Of a stretch of DNA of 64,000 bases, positions 10,219-18,951 are shown in pieces. The stretch spans positions 248,001 through 312,000 of the forward strand of contig NZ_CP158300.1 in NCBI RefSeq assembly GCF_040256395.1. The letters run 5' to 3'. Every line of letters starts with the position of its first letter. The stretch's first letter is position 1. The notes beneath the pieces were generated by a model. It ran no database searches, was not told the origin of the DNA, and was given only the letters and a program-made list of their open reading frames with translations. Position numbers and translations under genes: made by a program. Source of the stretch: Deinococcus sonorensis KR-87 (GTDB taxonomy: Bacteria; Deinococcota; Deinococci; Deinococcales; Deinococcaceae).

Positions 10219-10791
10219 TTACGCCTGGGCACCGCCCAAAACGACTCTCAGCTCACCCAGCAGGCTCCCGATCAGCAGTGTCCAGTCCTGCGGGCCAGCG
10301 CCACCAATCCAGCGCTCAAAAGCTACCCGGAACACCACCACGCCGACCTCCGCTGTCAGATCGGCCGTCAGGTCCGGCGTGCCGCGCTGACGCAAGGCCG
10401 CCGCGATGCCGGACGCGAGGGTGGCGAGTTTGCTCAACTCGCGCGCCTGCAATTCCGGGTTCGCCGTGATGACCGTCTGTCGCAGCCGGGCCCGCTCGAC
10501 GTCGCCCTGGAACACGTCGCCGGCCGCCTCCAGGCCGGCGGCCACCGCCTCGATGGGCGCGGCCGAAGCGGGCGCAGCCAGGACAGTGTTTACTACCAGC
10601 GCCTGCAGGCGACCGGCACCCCTGAACAGCACCTCCCGCTTGTCGGTGTAGTGCCGGAAGAAGGTCCGTTCCGTCAGCCCGGCCCGCTCCGCGATCTCGG
10701 CCACGGTCGTCTGCTCGAAGCCCTGCTGGAGATACAGCTCCATGGCCGCCCGCTCCAGCCGGCCGCGCGTGTCTGGCCCCCACCGACCCAT
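10219..10791 (-). CDS. TetR-family transcriptional repressor
   Basis: A 190-aa regulator with an N-terminal TetR helix-turn-helix ([20 protein letters not shown] then [15 protein letters not shown], about residues 22-60) and a variable helical ligand-binding domain. It is divergently transcribed from an NAD-dependent epimerase gene, with two matching palindromes in the shared promoter region, so it most likely represses itself and that gene. A TAGAAT box lies 6 nt upstream of the ATG (10798-10803, minus strand) with no Shine-Dalgarno, suggesting a leaderless transcript. The inducer is unknown. Confidence 0.92.
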   Translation of the reverse strand: MGRWGPDTRGRLERAAMELYLQQGFEQTTVAEIAERAGLTERTFFRHYTDKREVLFRGAGRLQALVVNTVLAAPASAAPIEAVAAGLEAAGDVFQGDVERARLRQTVITANPELQARELSKLATLASGIAAALRQRGTPDLTADLTAEVGVVVFRVAFERWIGGAGPQDWTLLIGSLLGELRVVLGGAQA

Positions 10792-10802
10792 GTCCCGATT
10801 CT

Positions 10803-10829
10803 ACCTGATGACAGCCGCTGTCATCAGGT
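10803..10829. promoter_or_regulatory. TetR operator 1, near-perfect palindrome
   Basis: Twelve-bp perfect arms (ACCTGATGACAG and its complement) around a CCG centre. It touches the TAGAAT -10 box of the TetR gene (10798-10803) and occupies the -35 side, an ideal place for autorepression. Confidence 0.8.
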
Positions 10830-10839
10830 GTATGCTGCT

Positions 10840-10858
10840 GATGTCAGTGACTGTCATC
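10840..10858. promoter_or_regulatory. TetR operator 2, variant palindrome
   Basis: Arms GATGTCAG and CTGTCATC around TGA, repeating the GATGACAG / CTGTCATC core of the first operator with one mismatch and the same 3-nt spacer. The centres of the two sites are 33 bp apart, about three helical turns. A possible -10 box for the epimerase gene, TATGCT, lies between them at 10831-10836. Confidence 0.72.
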
Positions 10859-10908
10859 GTGCGCCGGCGACCTGCTGACAGGGCCGGCCAACCTCTGGAG
10901 GATCAACC

Positions 10909-11796
10909 ATGCGTGTATTTGTGACCGGTGCATCAGGCTTTATCGGCTCGGCAGTGATTCCTGAGCTCATCGGGGCGGGCCATCAGGTCGTGGGGCTGGC
11001 CCGCTCGGATGCGGCGGCGGTGGCACTTGTTGCCGCCGGTGCCCAGGTGCAGCCCGGCTCCCTGGAAGACCTGGCGAGTCTGCACGCCGGCGCCGCTTCG
11101 GCCGACGGCGTCATCCACCTCGCCTACATCCACGACTTCTCGCAGATGGAGGCGGCGGCGCAGGCCGACCGGAGCGCCATCGAGGCGCTCGGGGCCGCCC
11201 TGGCCGGTTCGGACCGGCCGCTGGTGATCGCCTCCGGACTGGTGGGGCTGGCCCCCGGCCGGGTCGCCACCGAACAGGACCGCCCCGCGGCCGCCGGTCA
11301 CCCGCGCATGGCGGCGGCCGAGGCGACGCTGGGCCTGGCATCGCAGGGCGTGCGTTCGTCGGTCGTGCGGCTCTCGCCGACGGTCCACGGCCAGGGGGAT
11401 CAGGGCTTCATCTCCGTGCTGATCAAGATTGCCCGCCAGAAGGGCGTCTCCGGATACGTGGGTGACGGGACCAACCGCTGGCCGGCGGTGCACCGGCTCG
11501 ATGCGGCGCGCCTGTTCCGCCTCGCGCTGGAACAGGCACCGGCGGGTTCGGTGCTGCACGGCGCAGCGGAGGAAGGCGTCCCGATCCGAACCGTCGCCGA
11601 GGTGGTCGGACGGCATCTGGATGTTCCAGTGCGCGCCATTGCGCCGGAGGAGGCCGCCGCGCACTTCGGCTGGCTGGGCGCCTTTCTGGCGGCGGATGCT
11701 CCAGCCTCGAACGCCCTGACCCGCGCCCTGCTCCACTGGCAGCCGGACCAGCCCGGGCTCATTGACGACCTCGACCAGGGACACTACTTCGCCTGA
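10909..11796 (+). CDS. NAD-dependent epimerase/dehydratase-like extended SDR
   Basis: A 295-aa extended short-chain dehydrogenase. The N terminus has the Rossmann motif VTGASGFIG (G7, G10, G13), and the body follows the atypical SDR pattern (VIHLAYIHDF, RPLVIASGLVGL, SSVVRLSPTVHG, RWPAVHRLDAARLFRLALE). It lacks the classical Tyr-xxx-Lys pair at the usual place, as do many atypical members, so catalysis is uncertain. GGAGG precedes the ATG. It is controlled in all likelihood by the divergent TetR protein through the two operators. The substrate is unknown. Confidence 0.85.
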   Translation: MRVFVTGASGFIGSAVIPELIGAGHQVVGLARSDAAAVALVAAGAQVQPGSLEDLASLHAGAASADGVIHLAYIHDFSQMEAAAQADRSAIEALGAALAGSDRPLVIASGLVGLAPGRVATEQDRPAAAGHPRMAAAEATLGLASQGVRSSVVRLSPTVHGQGDQGFISVLIKIARQKGVSGYVGDGTNRWPAVHRLDAARLFRLALEQAPAGSVLHGAAEEGVPIRTVAEVVGRHLDVPVRAIAPEEAAAHFGWLGAFLAADAPASNALTRALLHWQPDQPGLIDDLDQGHYFA

Positions 11797-11849
11797 AGCG
11801 GCTGGGCGCCGGCTTCGGCCGCACCTGCCACACGCTACACTGGCGCGGC

Positions 11850-13271
11850 ATGTTGCGCCCCTCCCCACTCCGCAGGATCGTTTCGCTGATGACCTGCGCC
11901 CTGCTGACCAGTGGGGCCGCCCAGGTGCGGTTCGCCGAGCACCCCGGCTCGACCCGTCTGGTGTTTGACGTGCCGCAGGCCACCGGGGCGGCCGGTCACG
12001 TCACGTCCCTGGGCCTGAGCATCGAGCTGAGCGGCGCCCGTCCGGTGCCGGAACGCCGGCGGCTGCAGACGGCGGCGGGCACCGTGACGGTAGACGTGGC
12101 GGGCACGACGATTCAGGTGCAGGCACCGGGCCATCCGCTCCAGCTGCTGACCCTGCCGGCGGGTGACGGTAAGCCCTTCCGGGTGGTGGTGGACGTCCTC
12201 GCCACGTCCCCAGTCAAGGCGTCCGGTCCCGCGCTGATTCCGCAGCCGGTGGCGGCGGCGTGCCCGGGCGTCCCGGACACCTCGGCCGTCCCGTCGTTGC
12301 CGCTGAAGCTGCCCGTCGGGGTGACCGGCAACGTCAGCTTCATGGCCGCCGTGATTGATCCGGTGAGCTTAAAGCCGCTGCGGGTGGCGATGCTCAACCC
12401 GGACGCGGTCCATCCGATGGCCAGCACCTTCAAACAGCTGGTTCTGTGGTCGGTGCTGCGCGACGTGGATGCCGGGCGGTTGAGCCTCAGCCAGACCTTT
12501 ACCGTCACTCCGCAGAACCGCTCGCTGGAGAGTTATGTGCCCGGCACGCGGACCGTGTTGCAGCTGGCCACGGCCAGCATCAGCCGTTCGGAGAACACGG
12601 CGGCCGACATCCTGATGCGCGCCACCACGCCGGACCGGGTCCAGGACCTGGTGAACAGCGTGGGCACCTGCGCCACCAGCGTGCTGATGCCTACCAAGGC
12701 GTACTGGTCGGTGCAGACGGGTCTGCTGCCAAAGCTGTTCGGTCCAGCTCACCTGCTCGCCGCGACCGCGCCCCTGATGACCGCCGACGAGCCGACCCGC
12801 CGGGCGCTGGCCCGCCGGGCGGTGCTGGCGTCGCTGCAGGTGGATGTTGGGCGCCTCAACGCGGCGCTCGACCACTTCGACCAGGGCGGCTATGATCCGA
12901 GAATCGTCTGGCAGGTGGAGAACCGCACCACCCCGCGCGAGATGGTGGATCTGATCAGCCACGCGTACCTTCGCAATGGCCTGAGTGCCGCGCAGAACCG
13001 GCTGTACTGGGACCTGATGAAGGATGGGTGCTGCCGACCGGACAGCAAGGCCGGCTACCGCTACTGGGGCGCGAAATCCGGCGTGGACTGGGGCCTGCTG
13101 AACCTGACGGGTCTGGTGCAGACCCCGGACGGGCAGTACGTGGCCTACGCCTACATGAATCACCAGAGCCGCACCCACGATGTGCAGGCGCTCCAGGCTC
13201 AGAAGCCGCTGGTGACCGCCTGGATTGCGAGTGTGTTCAAGCGGCTGACCCGTGCAGATGAACGTCCATAA
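11850..13271 (+). CDS. Class A beta-lactamase/PBP-type serine hydrolase with N-terminal AMIN-like domain
   Basis: A 473-aa exported serine hydrolase. After a signal peptide (to about residue 25) comes a beta-rich AMIN-like region (about 27-120, STRLVFDVPQ ... VTVDVAGTTIQVQAPG), which in other proteins binds peptidoglycan. The penicillin-recognising fold follows with Ser192-x-x-Lys195 (STFK), Ser247-Glu248-Asn249 (SEN, in place of SDN) and Lys409-Ser410-Gly411 (KSG). I do not see a clear omega-loop Glu, so cell-wall or esterase activity is as likely as beta-lactam hydrolysis. TACACT at 11836-11841 lies 8 nt before the ATG without a Shine-Dalgarno, consistent with a leaderless start. Single gene. 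Confidence 0.85.
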   Translation: MLRPSPLRRIVSLMTCALLTSGAAQVRFAEHPGSTRLVFDVPQATGAAGHVTSLGLSIELSGARPVPERRRLQTAAGTVTVDVAGTTIQVQAPGHPLQLLTLPAGDGKPFRVVVDVLATSPVKASGPALIPQPVAAACPGVPDTSAVPSLPLKLPVGVTGNVSFMAAVIDPVSLKPLRVAMLNPDAVHPMASTFKQLVLWSVLRDVDAGRLSLSQTFTVTPQNRSLESYVPGTRTVLQLATASISRSENTAADILMRATTPDRVQDLVNSVGTCATSVLMPTKAYWSVQTGLLPKLFGPAHLLAATAPLMTADEPTRRALARRAVLASLQVDVGRLNAALDHFDQGGYDPRIVWQVENRTTPREMVDLISHAYLRNGLSAAQNRLYWDLMKDGCCRPDSKAGYRYWGAKSGVDWGLLNLTGLVQTPDGQYVAYAYMNHQSRTHDVQALQAQKPLVTAWIASVFKRLTRADERP

Positions 13272-13423
13272 GCTCCAGCCAGCCACATAAGTTCAGCCCA
13301 CAGGGGGGCGCAGCTGTGCCTGGAGTTCATGTCTTCAGTGCGTGAGCCCAGGAGGCGCAGCCGTGGACCGCTAGGAAGCCGACCCACCGGGATCGGGACA
13401 CCGCCTTACCTTCTTATCCTGCT

Positions 13424-14557
13424 TTACAGCGCCGAATACGAAATTCGGTAGATCAGGCCGTTGCTGTCGTCGGTCAGCAGCAGCGCGCCATCCGCGGTCA
13501 TCTGAAGGTCCGCCGGTCGTCCGGAAGTGGTCACGCCGTTCAGGAACCCGGTGATGAAGTCCGCGGTCTCGCCGGTCTGGGGATCCACCGTGATGACCTT
13601 GTACCCCGACGGCGGAAAGCGGTTCCAGGACCCGTGCAGAGCCACAAACATCTTGTTCCGGTACGCTGCGGGGAACGCCTGACCGGTGTAGAAGGCCAGC
13701 CCGAGCGGTGCGGAGTGGGCCGTGGTGGTCGCGATGGCGGGCTGTGCCGCAGTGCAGGCGCCCGGATCTCCCTTGCCGAAATCCTTGTCCCAGGTCTGCG
13801 GGGCCGCCCTGGCCACCGGATAGCAATAGGGCCAGCCGTAGTTCTTGCCGTCCTGAAGCGTGTAGAACGACTCGGGCGGCGTGTTGTTTCCCGCCAGGTC
13901 CCGGCCGTTGACAGTGGCGTAGAAGGTATCGCCGAACCATTCCAGGCCCACGGCGTTTCTCAGCCCAGTGGCAAACGGCCGGCCGTTCTTGCCATCCGCG
14001 TTGTAGACCCATACCGAGGCACGTTTCGGGTCCGTTTCCTCGCAGACGTTGCAGTCGCTGCCTGCAGCCACGTACATGTGGTCATCCGGGCCAAATACCA
14101 CCGTCCGCGACGAGTGCAGGCCGCCGCCCGGCAGGTCCACGACCTGCTCGGGCGCCGCGCTGGCCTTGACGTCGCCGCTGGCATAGGGAAACCGGACAAT
14201 CCCGTCCGTGTTGGCCACGTACAGAGAGCCGCCGTGAAACGCCAGGCTGTTCGGCTTGTTGAGGCCAGTGGCGTACACCTGCTGACTGTCCAGCTGACCG
14301 TCATTGTTCCGGTCCAGCAGGGCGATCACCTCGCCTGTCTCCGCGTCGGCCACGAAGGTGTCTCCGTTCGGGGCCGTCGCCATCAGGCGCGGTTTCTTGA
14401 ACCCGCCAGCGTAGAGGGTGGCGTGGAACCCGGCGGGGAGGGTCAGGCCCAGGTCGGGGGCCGCCGTTTGCGGACCGGTGACGACGGCGCAGGCGCTGAG
14501 CGCACCGAGCAGGCCGAGCAACAGTCCGCTGAGCCGCTTCCTTCGGTTTGAGGTCAT
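13424..14557 (-). CDS. Sorbosone dehydrogenase-like (PQQ-type beta-propeller) lipoprotein
   Basis: A 377-aa extracytoplasmic six-bladed propeller related to L-sorbosone and soluble glucose dehydrogenases. The chosen ATG opens a lipoprotein signal (hydrophobic stretch, then LSAC with Cys23). Family motifs include LPAGFHATLYAGGFKKPRLM, DGIVRFPY, GLRNAVGLEW, GKNYGWPYCYP and HGSWNRFPPSGYKV. Cys residues in SDCNVCEE could form a disulfide or haem-like contact but no CxxCH is present. The frame is open up to 14647, but the lipobox strongly favours 14557. Substrate and true PQQ use are not shown by sequence. Confidence 0.85.
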   Translation of the reverse strand: MTSNRRKRLSGLLLGLLGALSACAVVTGPQTAAPDLGLTLPAGFHATLYAGGFKKPRLMATAPNGDTFVADAETGEVIALLDRNNDGQLDSQQVYATGLNKPNSLAFHGGSLYVANTDGIVRFPYASGDVKASAAPEQVVDLPGGGLHSSRTVVFGPDDHMYVAAGSDCNVCEETDPKRASVWVYNADGKNGRPFATGLRNAVGLEWFGDTFYATVNGRDLAGNNTPPESFYTLQDGKNYGWPYCYPVARAAPQTWDKDFGKGDPGACTAAQPAIATTTAHSAPLGLAFYTGQAFPAAYRNKMFVALHGSWNRFPPSGYKVITVDPQTGETADFITGFLNGVTTSGRPADLQMTADGALLLTDDSNGLIYRISYSAL

Positions 14558-14698
14558 GATTCCAGAAGAGGGCTGCAGCATGAGTTCTCTGAGCCAGCCG
14601 CGTAAAGATCCGGCCAGATGTGCACCCAGGCTGGTAGCCCGGGCCACGGTTGCACATGCCGGAGGCAGATCCGCTGGCTCGCCGCCGCTTCCGGTTCG

Positions 14699-15634
14699 TC
14701 AGTGTGCGCGGCGGGGCCGGAGATGCATGGCGCCCACTATCAGCAACCCGACCACCAACCCGACCAGCGCCGAGCCCAGCGTCTCGACGAGCCAGTGGAC
14801 CAGCCCGGACAGCGCAGGCACGGCATGGGCCGCCGACTCGGCGGCCTCATCAAGCGTGTGCATCGGCCCGCCCACCCCCACCTTCTCCAGACCGTCGAGC
14901 AGGATATGGCCGCCGACCCACAGCATCGCGGCGGTGCCGATCACCGACAGCCCGGCCAGCACGGCGGGCATGCCGCGAACCAGCGCTCGCCCGAACGCCT
15001 GCATCCCGCTTGACCGGCCCCTGGCCAGGCGCAGGCCCAGGTCGTCCACCTTCACGATCAGGCCGACCACACCGTACACCAGCACGGTAATCAGGACGGC
15101 CACCACCACCAGGCTCAGCGCCCGCGAAAGGAACGGCTGATCCGTGACGGACGACAGGGAGATGGCCATGATCTCTGCGGAAAGAATCAGGTCGGTGCGG
15201 ATGGCGCCCGCCACCATCTGATCCTCGTGCGCCTGGCCGGTCCCGGTGGCCGCTTCCGGACCGTGCGCCGAGGCGTGGCCCCCAACTGCCTCATAGACCT
15301 TCTCGGCGCCCTCGTAGCACAGGTACGCGCCGCCCACCATCAGGATCGGGGTGATCGCCCAGGGAAGGAACTGACTGAGCAGCAGGGCGACCGGCAGGAT
15401 AAAAACGATCTTGTTGCGCAGCGAACCCCGCGCAATCCGCCAGATGATCGGCAGTTCGCGGTCCGGCGTGAAGCCCGTGACATACCGGGGCGTGACGGCG
15501 GTGTCGTCCACGACAATGCCCAGCGCCTTGACACTCGCCTTGCCGGCGGCGGCCCCAATGTCGTCAACGGAAGCGGCAGCGAGTTTGGCGATGGCGGCCA
15601 CATCATCCAGCAACGCCACCAGACCCCCGCTCAT
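14699..15634 (-). CDS. DUF808 family inner-membrane protein (YedI-like)
   Basis: A 311-aa membrane protein of the DUF808/YedI family, whose function is unknown. It starts with the signature MSGGLVALLDDVAAIAKLAA and continues with VDDTAVTPRYVTGF, then has six or so hydrophobic helices, including LRNKIVFILPVALLLSQF and GGAYLCYEGAEKV, all typical. Length is normal. It lies 141 bp upstream, in the same direction, of the sorbosone dehydrogenase-like gene. Confidence 0.9.
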   Translation of the reverse strand: MSGGLVALLDDVAAIAKLAAASVDDIGAAAGKASVKALGIVVDDTAVTPRYVTGFTPDRELPIIWRIARGSLRNKIVFILPVALLLSQFLPWAITPILMVGGAYLCYEGAEKVYEAVGGHASAHGPEAATGTGQAHEDQMVAGAIRTDLILSAEIMAISLSSVTDQPFLSRALSLVVVAVLITVLVYGVVGLIVKVDDLGLRLARGRSSGMQAFGRALVRGMPAVLAGLSVIGTAAMLWVGGHILLDGLEKVGVGGPMHTLDEAAESAAHAVPALSGLVHWLVETLGSALVGLVVGLLIVGAMHLRPRRAH

Positions 15635-15841
15635 CGCCCGGCTCCGGGCCAGTGCGGACGGCAGGGAAAGAAGCTCAAGCCGGAAGTGTGCGAGGGGTCC
15701 ATGTGGCGGCCAGCTTATCAGGCGGCTGAGGTCATGCTGGGGTGTCGGCGGTGGCTATGAAGGGCCAGCGGGTCCGGTGACTGCCTGGGCCAGGACCGCT
15801 CCGCCGGATGACGCTCTGGCTTCCCGTCAGCCGCCGCGCGG

Positions 15842-17176
15842 TCAGTCGGCAGCCTGCAAGGCCTGGGGAATGAAGGCACCGTGCTGGGCGAGCAGGGCAT
15901 CGACCAGTGCCCAGATCTGGTCCAGGTCCAGCTCGGCGCTGGTGTGCGGGTCCAGCATCGCCGCATGGTAGATGTGCTCGCGCTTGCCCGTCACCAGCGC
16001 CTCCACCGTCAGCGCCTGCACGTTGATGTTCGTCTGCATCAGGCCAGCGAGCTGCGGGGGAAGGCGGCCGATGCGGGTCGGCTGCACCCCCTGGCGGTCC
16101 ACCAGGCACGGCACCTCCACGCAGCACTCGTCCGGCAGGTTGCTGATGAGTTTGCCGCTGCCCACCGTTGGGCTGTTCATCACGTTGCCGTACACCACCC
16201 GCGGCTGGCCGGTGACCATGCTGTGAATGATCAGCGAGCCGTACTCCACTGAGCGTTTCACCTCCAGCGGCTCGTCGGGGTTCTGGAGTTTCACCCGCAG
16301 CTCCTCCCACCCGCCGATCTGCGCCACGCAGCGGCGCGGATACTCGTCGAGCGGCACGCCAAAGCGCTCGATCAGGTCTTCACGCCCACGCTTGATGAAG
16401 TACGGAACGTACTCGCTGAAGTGCTCGCTGCTCTCGGTCACGAAATACCCGAGCCGGCGCAGCATTTCGTAGCGCACCCGGTTGGTGGCCGGCACTTGCC
16501 CGGACTCGGCGAGGTCCATCAGGCGCGGGTAGAGACTCTGCCCCTGATGCTCGAACTTGAGGTAGAAGGCCATGTGGTTGATGCCGGCGCACAGGTAGTC
16601 GATCTCCGAGGCGGGGAGGCCCAGGTCGCGCGCGAGTTCTTCGGCGGTGTGCTGCACGCTGTGGCACAACCCCACCGTGCGGATGGCGCTCTGGCGGCTC
16701 AGGCCCCAGATGTTCATGGCCATCGGATTGACGTAATTCAGGTGCAGTGTGTCCGGGCAGAGGCGTTCCATGTCGCGGCTCATGTCCACGAGGACGGGAA
16801 TGGTGCGCAGGCCGCGCATGATGCCGCCGATGCCGAGCGTATCGGCGATGGTCTGGCGCAGACCGAACTGCTTGGGCACCTCGAAGTCGGTGACGGTGGC
16901 CGGCTGGTAGCCGCCGACCTGGATCATGTTGATCACGAAGTCCGCGCCGTCCAGGGCGCGGTCGCGGTCGGTGGTGGCGGTGACGGTGGGGGTGGCCTGG
17001 GCCGCCTTGGCGACCCGGTGGGCGACCTGTTCGGTGACGTCGAGGCGTTCCTGATTGATGTCAAAGAGGCGGATGTCGGCGTGGGCGAGTTCGGGGAAGC
17101 TGAGGATGTCGCCGAGCAGGTTCTTGGCGAACACCGTGCTGCCCGCGCCGATCATCGCGATGCTGGGGCTGGTCAT
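15842..17176 (-). CDS. melA: Alpha-galactosidase, glycoside hydrolase family 4
   Basis: MelA hydrolyses melibiose and related alpha-galactosides by the unusual NAD+- and Mn2+-dependent redox-elimination mechanism of GH4, in the cytoplasm. The 444-aa protein follows E. coli MelA closely: NAD-binding IGAGSTVF (9-16), FEVPKQFGLRQTIADTLG, NYVNPMAMN, metal ligand Cys171 in LCHSVQ and His201 in AGINHMAFYL, VRYEMLRRLGYFVTESSEH and LMQTNINVQ. ATG at 17176 is preceded by AGGAGG at good spacing. It is divergent from cobS with only 56 bp between the starts. No galactoside transporter is adjacent; the sugar-binding protein at the window start is 15 kb away. Confidence 0.95.
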   Translation of the reverse strand: MTSPSIAMIGAGSTVFAKNLLGDILSFPELAHADIRLFDINQERLDVTEQVAHRVAKAAQATPTVTATTDRDRALDGADFVINMIQVGGYQPATVTDFEVPKQFGLRQTIADTLGIGGIMRGLRTIPVLVDMSRDMERLCPDTLHLNYVNPMAMNIWGLSRQSAIRTVGLCHSVQHTAEELARDLGLPASEIDYLCAGINHMAFYLKFEHQGQSLYPRLMDLAESGQVPATNRVRYEMLRRLGYFVTESSEHFSEYVPYFIKRGREDLIERFGVPLDEYPRRCVAQIGGWEELRVKLQNPDEPLEVKRSVEYGSLIIHSMVTGQPRVVYGNVMNSPTVGSGKLISNLPDECCVEVPCLVDRQGVQPTRIGRLPPQLAGLMQTNINVQALTVEALVTGKREHIYHAAMLDPHTSAELDLDQIWALVDALLAQHGAFIPQALQAAD

Positions 17177-17218
17177 GCGGAACCTCCTGAACTGCGGATG
17201 GGCCTGAAAGACGCCGGC

Positions 17219-17224
17219 TATCAT
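17219..17224 (+). promoter_or_regulatory. Leaderless -10 box of cobS
   Basis: TATCAT ends 8 nt before the cobS ATG and there is no Shine-Dalgarno sequence, so transcription should start at or next to the start codon. Confidence 0.5.
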
Positions 17225-17232
17225 CGGACAGT

Positions 17233-18006
17233 ATGTCCCCTTCTCAGCTGCCTGCGAGGTCCGCCGTGTGGACCCAGGTCGTGCGGCCAGCCCACCTTGC
17301 GCTCACCTTCCTGACCACCTTTCCGCTCCCCCACCTGAACGACCTCCAGGACGGTGAATTCGCGCGGGCCAGTGGCTTCTACCCGCTGGCGGGCTGGGCC
17401 ATCGGCGGCCTGAGCGCGCTCCTGCTGTGGGCGCCGCTGCCGGTCGCGCCCGGGGTCCACGCGGCCCTGGTGCTGGCGGCTGGGCTGGCCGCCACCGGCC
17501 TGCTGCACTTTGACGGTCTGGTCGACACGGCCGACGCGGTGTTCGCGATGGCCTCGCCCGAGCGGCGGCTGGAGATCCTGCGCGACGTGCACATCGGCGC
17601 CTTCGGGCTGGCCACCGGCGGACTGATCCTCCTGACGTGGTGGAGCCTGCTGGGGGCCGCCCGCCCGGCGGACCTGCTGCTCGCGGCGGTGCTCGCCCGG
17701 ACCGTGGTGCTGGTGCCCATGAACGTGTTCCCGGCGGCCCGCACCGTCTCCATCGGCGCACGCTCCCGCGAGGGCCGCTGGGGCACGGCGCTGCTGGTCG
17801 CGGCCCCCGTCCTGCTGCTCCCGGGTCTGCAGCTGATGACCAGTGGCGCGTTCCTCGCCGCGCTGATCAGCGCGTTGCTGGCGGCGCTGCTGGTCGCCCG
17901 CTTCTGTGCGGGCCGGCTGGGCGGCGGCATCAACGGCGACGTGTACGGCAGCTGCATCATCGCGGCGGAACTGGCGGTCCTGCTGGCGCTGCAATGGGGC
18001 CGCTGA
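17233..18006 (+). CDS. cobS: Adenosylcobinamide-GDP ribazoletransferase (cobalamin synthase)
   Basis: CobS joins adenosylcobinamide-GDP to alpha-ribazole (or its phosphate) in the membrane, the last condensation of coenzyme B12 assembly. The 257-aa protein is largely hydrophobic and has the family motifs [21 protein letters not shown], the acidic metal-binding [13 protein letters not shown] near residue 95 and [14 protein letters not shown]. It opens the cob cluster and is followed after 12 bp by cobC. The start lacks a ribosome-binding site but has a -10-like box 8 nt upstream. Confidence 0.95.
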   Translation: MSPSQLPARSAVWTQVVRPAHLALTFLTTFPLPHLNDLQDGEFARASGFYPLAGWAIGGLSALLLWAPLPVAPGVHAALVLAAGLAATGLLHFDGLVDTADAVFAMASPERRLEILRDVHIGAFGLATGGLILLTWWSLLGAARPADLLLAAVLARTVVLVPMNVFPAARTVSIGARSREGRWGTALLVAAPVLLLPGLQLMTSGAFLAALISALLAALLVARFCAGRLGGGINGDVYGSCIIAAELAVLLALQWGR

Positions 18007-18018
18007 CCCGGACGCGCC

Positions 18019-18585
18019 ATGCTTGACCTGTACCTGATCCGGCACGGACAGACGCTGGCCAACCGTCAGCGCCGTTACCCCGCCGAAGACGAGGACCCGC
18101 CGCTCAGCCCGGACGGTCGCCGTCAGGCGCAGGCGCTGGTGTTGCCGGAAGGACGCGTGTACAGTTCGCCGGCCCGCCGGGCACGCGAGACGGCTGAACA
18201 GGCCGGACGGTTCCCGGTGCAGGTCAGCCCGGCGCTGGCCGAGGCGCACTTCGGGGTGATGGCGGGCCACACCTGGGCCGAACTGGAGGCCCGGTACGGC
18301 GCGACGCCGGCCGGCTGGGTCACGGCCCTCAGCGACCCGGCCGCGCCGGATGGGCCACCGGAGGGGGAGAGCGGCGAGGCCTTTCATGCCCGGATAGACG
18401 AGTGGCTGCAGACCCTGCCGCTCTCCGGAACGGTGCTGGCGTTCACGCACCTTGGCCCGGTGCTGGCGGCGCTGCGGCTGACCGTCGGGCTGCGGGCCGC
18501 CGAGCTCCCGACCTGCGGCGTGGTGCATCTGCGGCGGTCGGAGCAGGCGTGGTGGCTGGTCCGTCTCGGCCCGGGGCCGGGGTGA
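18019..18585 (+). CDS. cobC: Histidine phosphatase, probable alpha-ribazole phosphatase
   Basis: A 188-aa phosphoglycerate-mutase-like phosphatase with the catalytic LIRHGQT (Arg8-His9-Gly10), the second-half acidic proton donor in [11 protein letters not shown] and the C-terminal His in [12 protein letters not shown]. By its place 12 bp after cobS, and before cobU-cobT, it is the enzyme that removes phosphate from alpha-ribazole-5'-phosphate or from cobalamin-phosphate. The superfamily is broad, so the function rests on context. Confidence 0.85.
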   Translation: MLDLYLIRHGQTLANRQRRYPAEDEDPPLSPDGRRQAQALVLPEGRVYSSPARRARETAEQAGRFPVQVSPALAEAHFGVMAGHTWAELEARYGATPAGWVTALSDPAAPDGPPEGESGEAFHARIDEWLQTLPLSGTVLAFTHLGPVLAALRLTVGLRAAELPTCGVVHLRRSEQAWWLVRLGPGPG

Positions 18586-18593
18586 GGGTGTGC

Positions 18594-18750
18594 TAGCCTC
18601 CGGGGGCCTGAAGCCCGCCCAACCGCAGCAGGTCCGCACGGGGAAGCCCGGTGAGCGTCCGGCGCTGTTCCGCAGCCGGATGTGCCTTGCCGGTCTGGAG
18701 GCATCTGTTTGAATGCCCCTCAGGTCAGCACGCCCGCTCTGGGCGTTCGT
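18594..18750 (+). ncRNA. Cobalamin (B12) riboswitch
   Basis: The core matches the adenosylcobalamin aptamer: GGGAAGCCCGGTGAGCGTCC at 18640-18659, then GGCGCTGTTCCGCAGCC, and near the 3' side GTCAGCACGCCCGC (18724-18737), corresponding to the conserved GUCAGgAgACCuGC box. It lies directly between cobC and cobU and is followed by an intrinsic terminator, so bound B12 should stop transcription into cobU-cobT. The outer limits are approximate and some conserved positions differ. Confidence 0.78.
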
Positions 18751-18801
18751 CTCCCGTTACCTAAGGGATTCGGGAAGTTGGACTGTCCGTCACCGACAGG
18801 G

Positions 18802-18829
18802 CCGCCCTGGCCCGCGCCCGGGCGGTTTT
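18802..18829 (+). terminator. Riboswitch-linked intrinsic terminator
   Basis: Stem CCGCCC / GGGCGG (extendable by a G-U pair) with a 12-nt loop and TTTT, 52 nt downstream of the aptamer and 123 nt upstream of cobU. It is a suitable expression platform for transcriptional control. Confidence 0.72.
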
Positions 18830-18951
18830 CGTGCGCCTTCCCGGATGAGTCTGCCTGCACGCTGGAGCCTGATGTTCAACCGTCCCTGCCTGCGGAATGG
18901 CCGCACTCGCCTCGATCCTCTCGGCTGCCTGATGCCGTCTGGTGATCGCAA

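Noticed and set aside
18682..18945. 87-aa frame between cobC and cobU
   Set aside because: It covers the riboswitch and its terminator, which explain the sequence better than a coding function.
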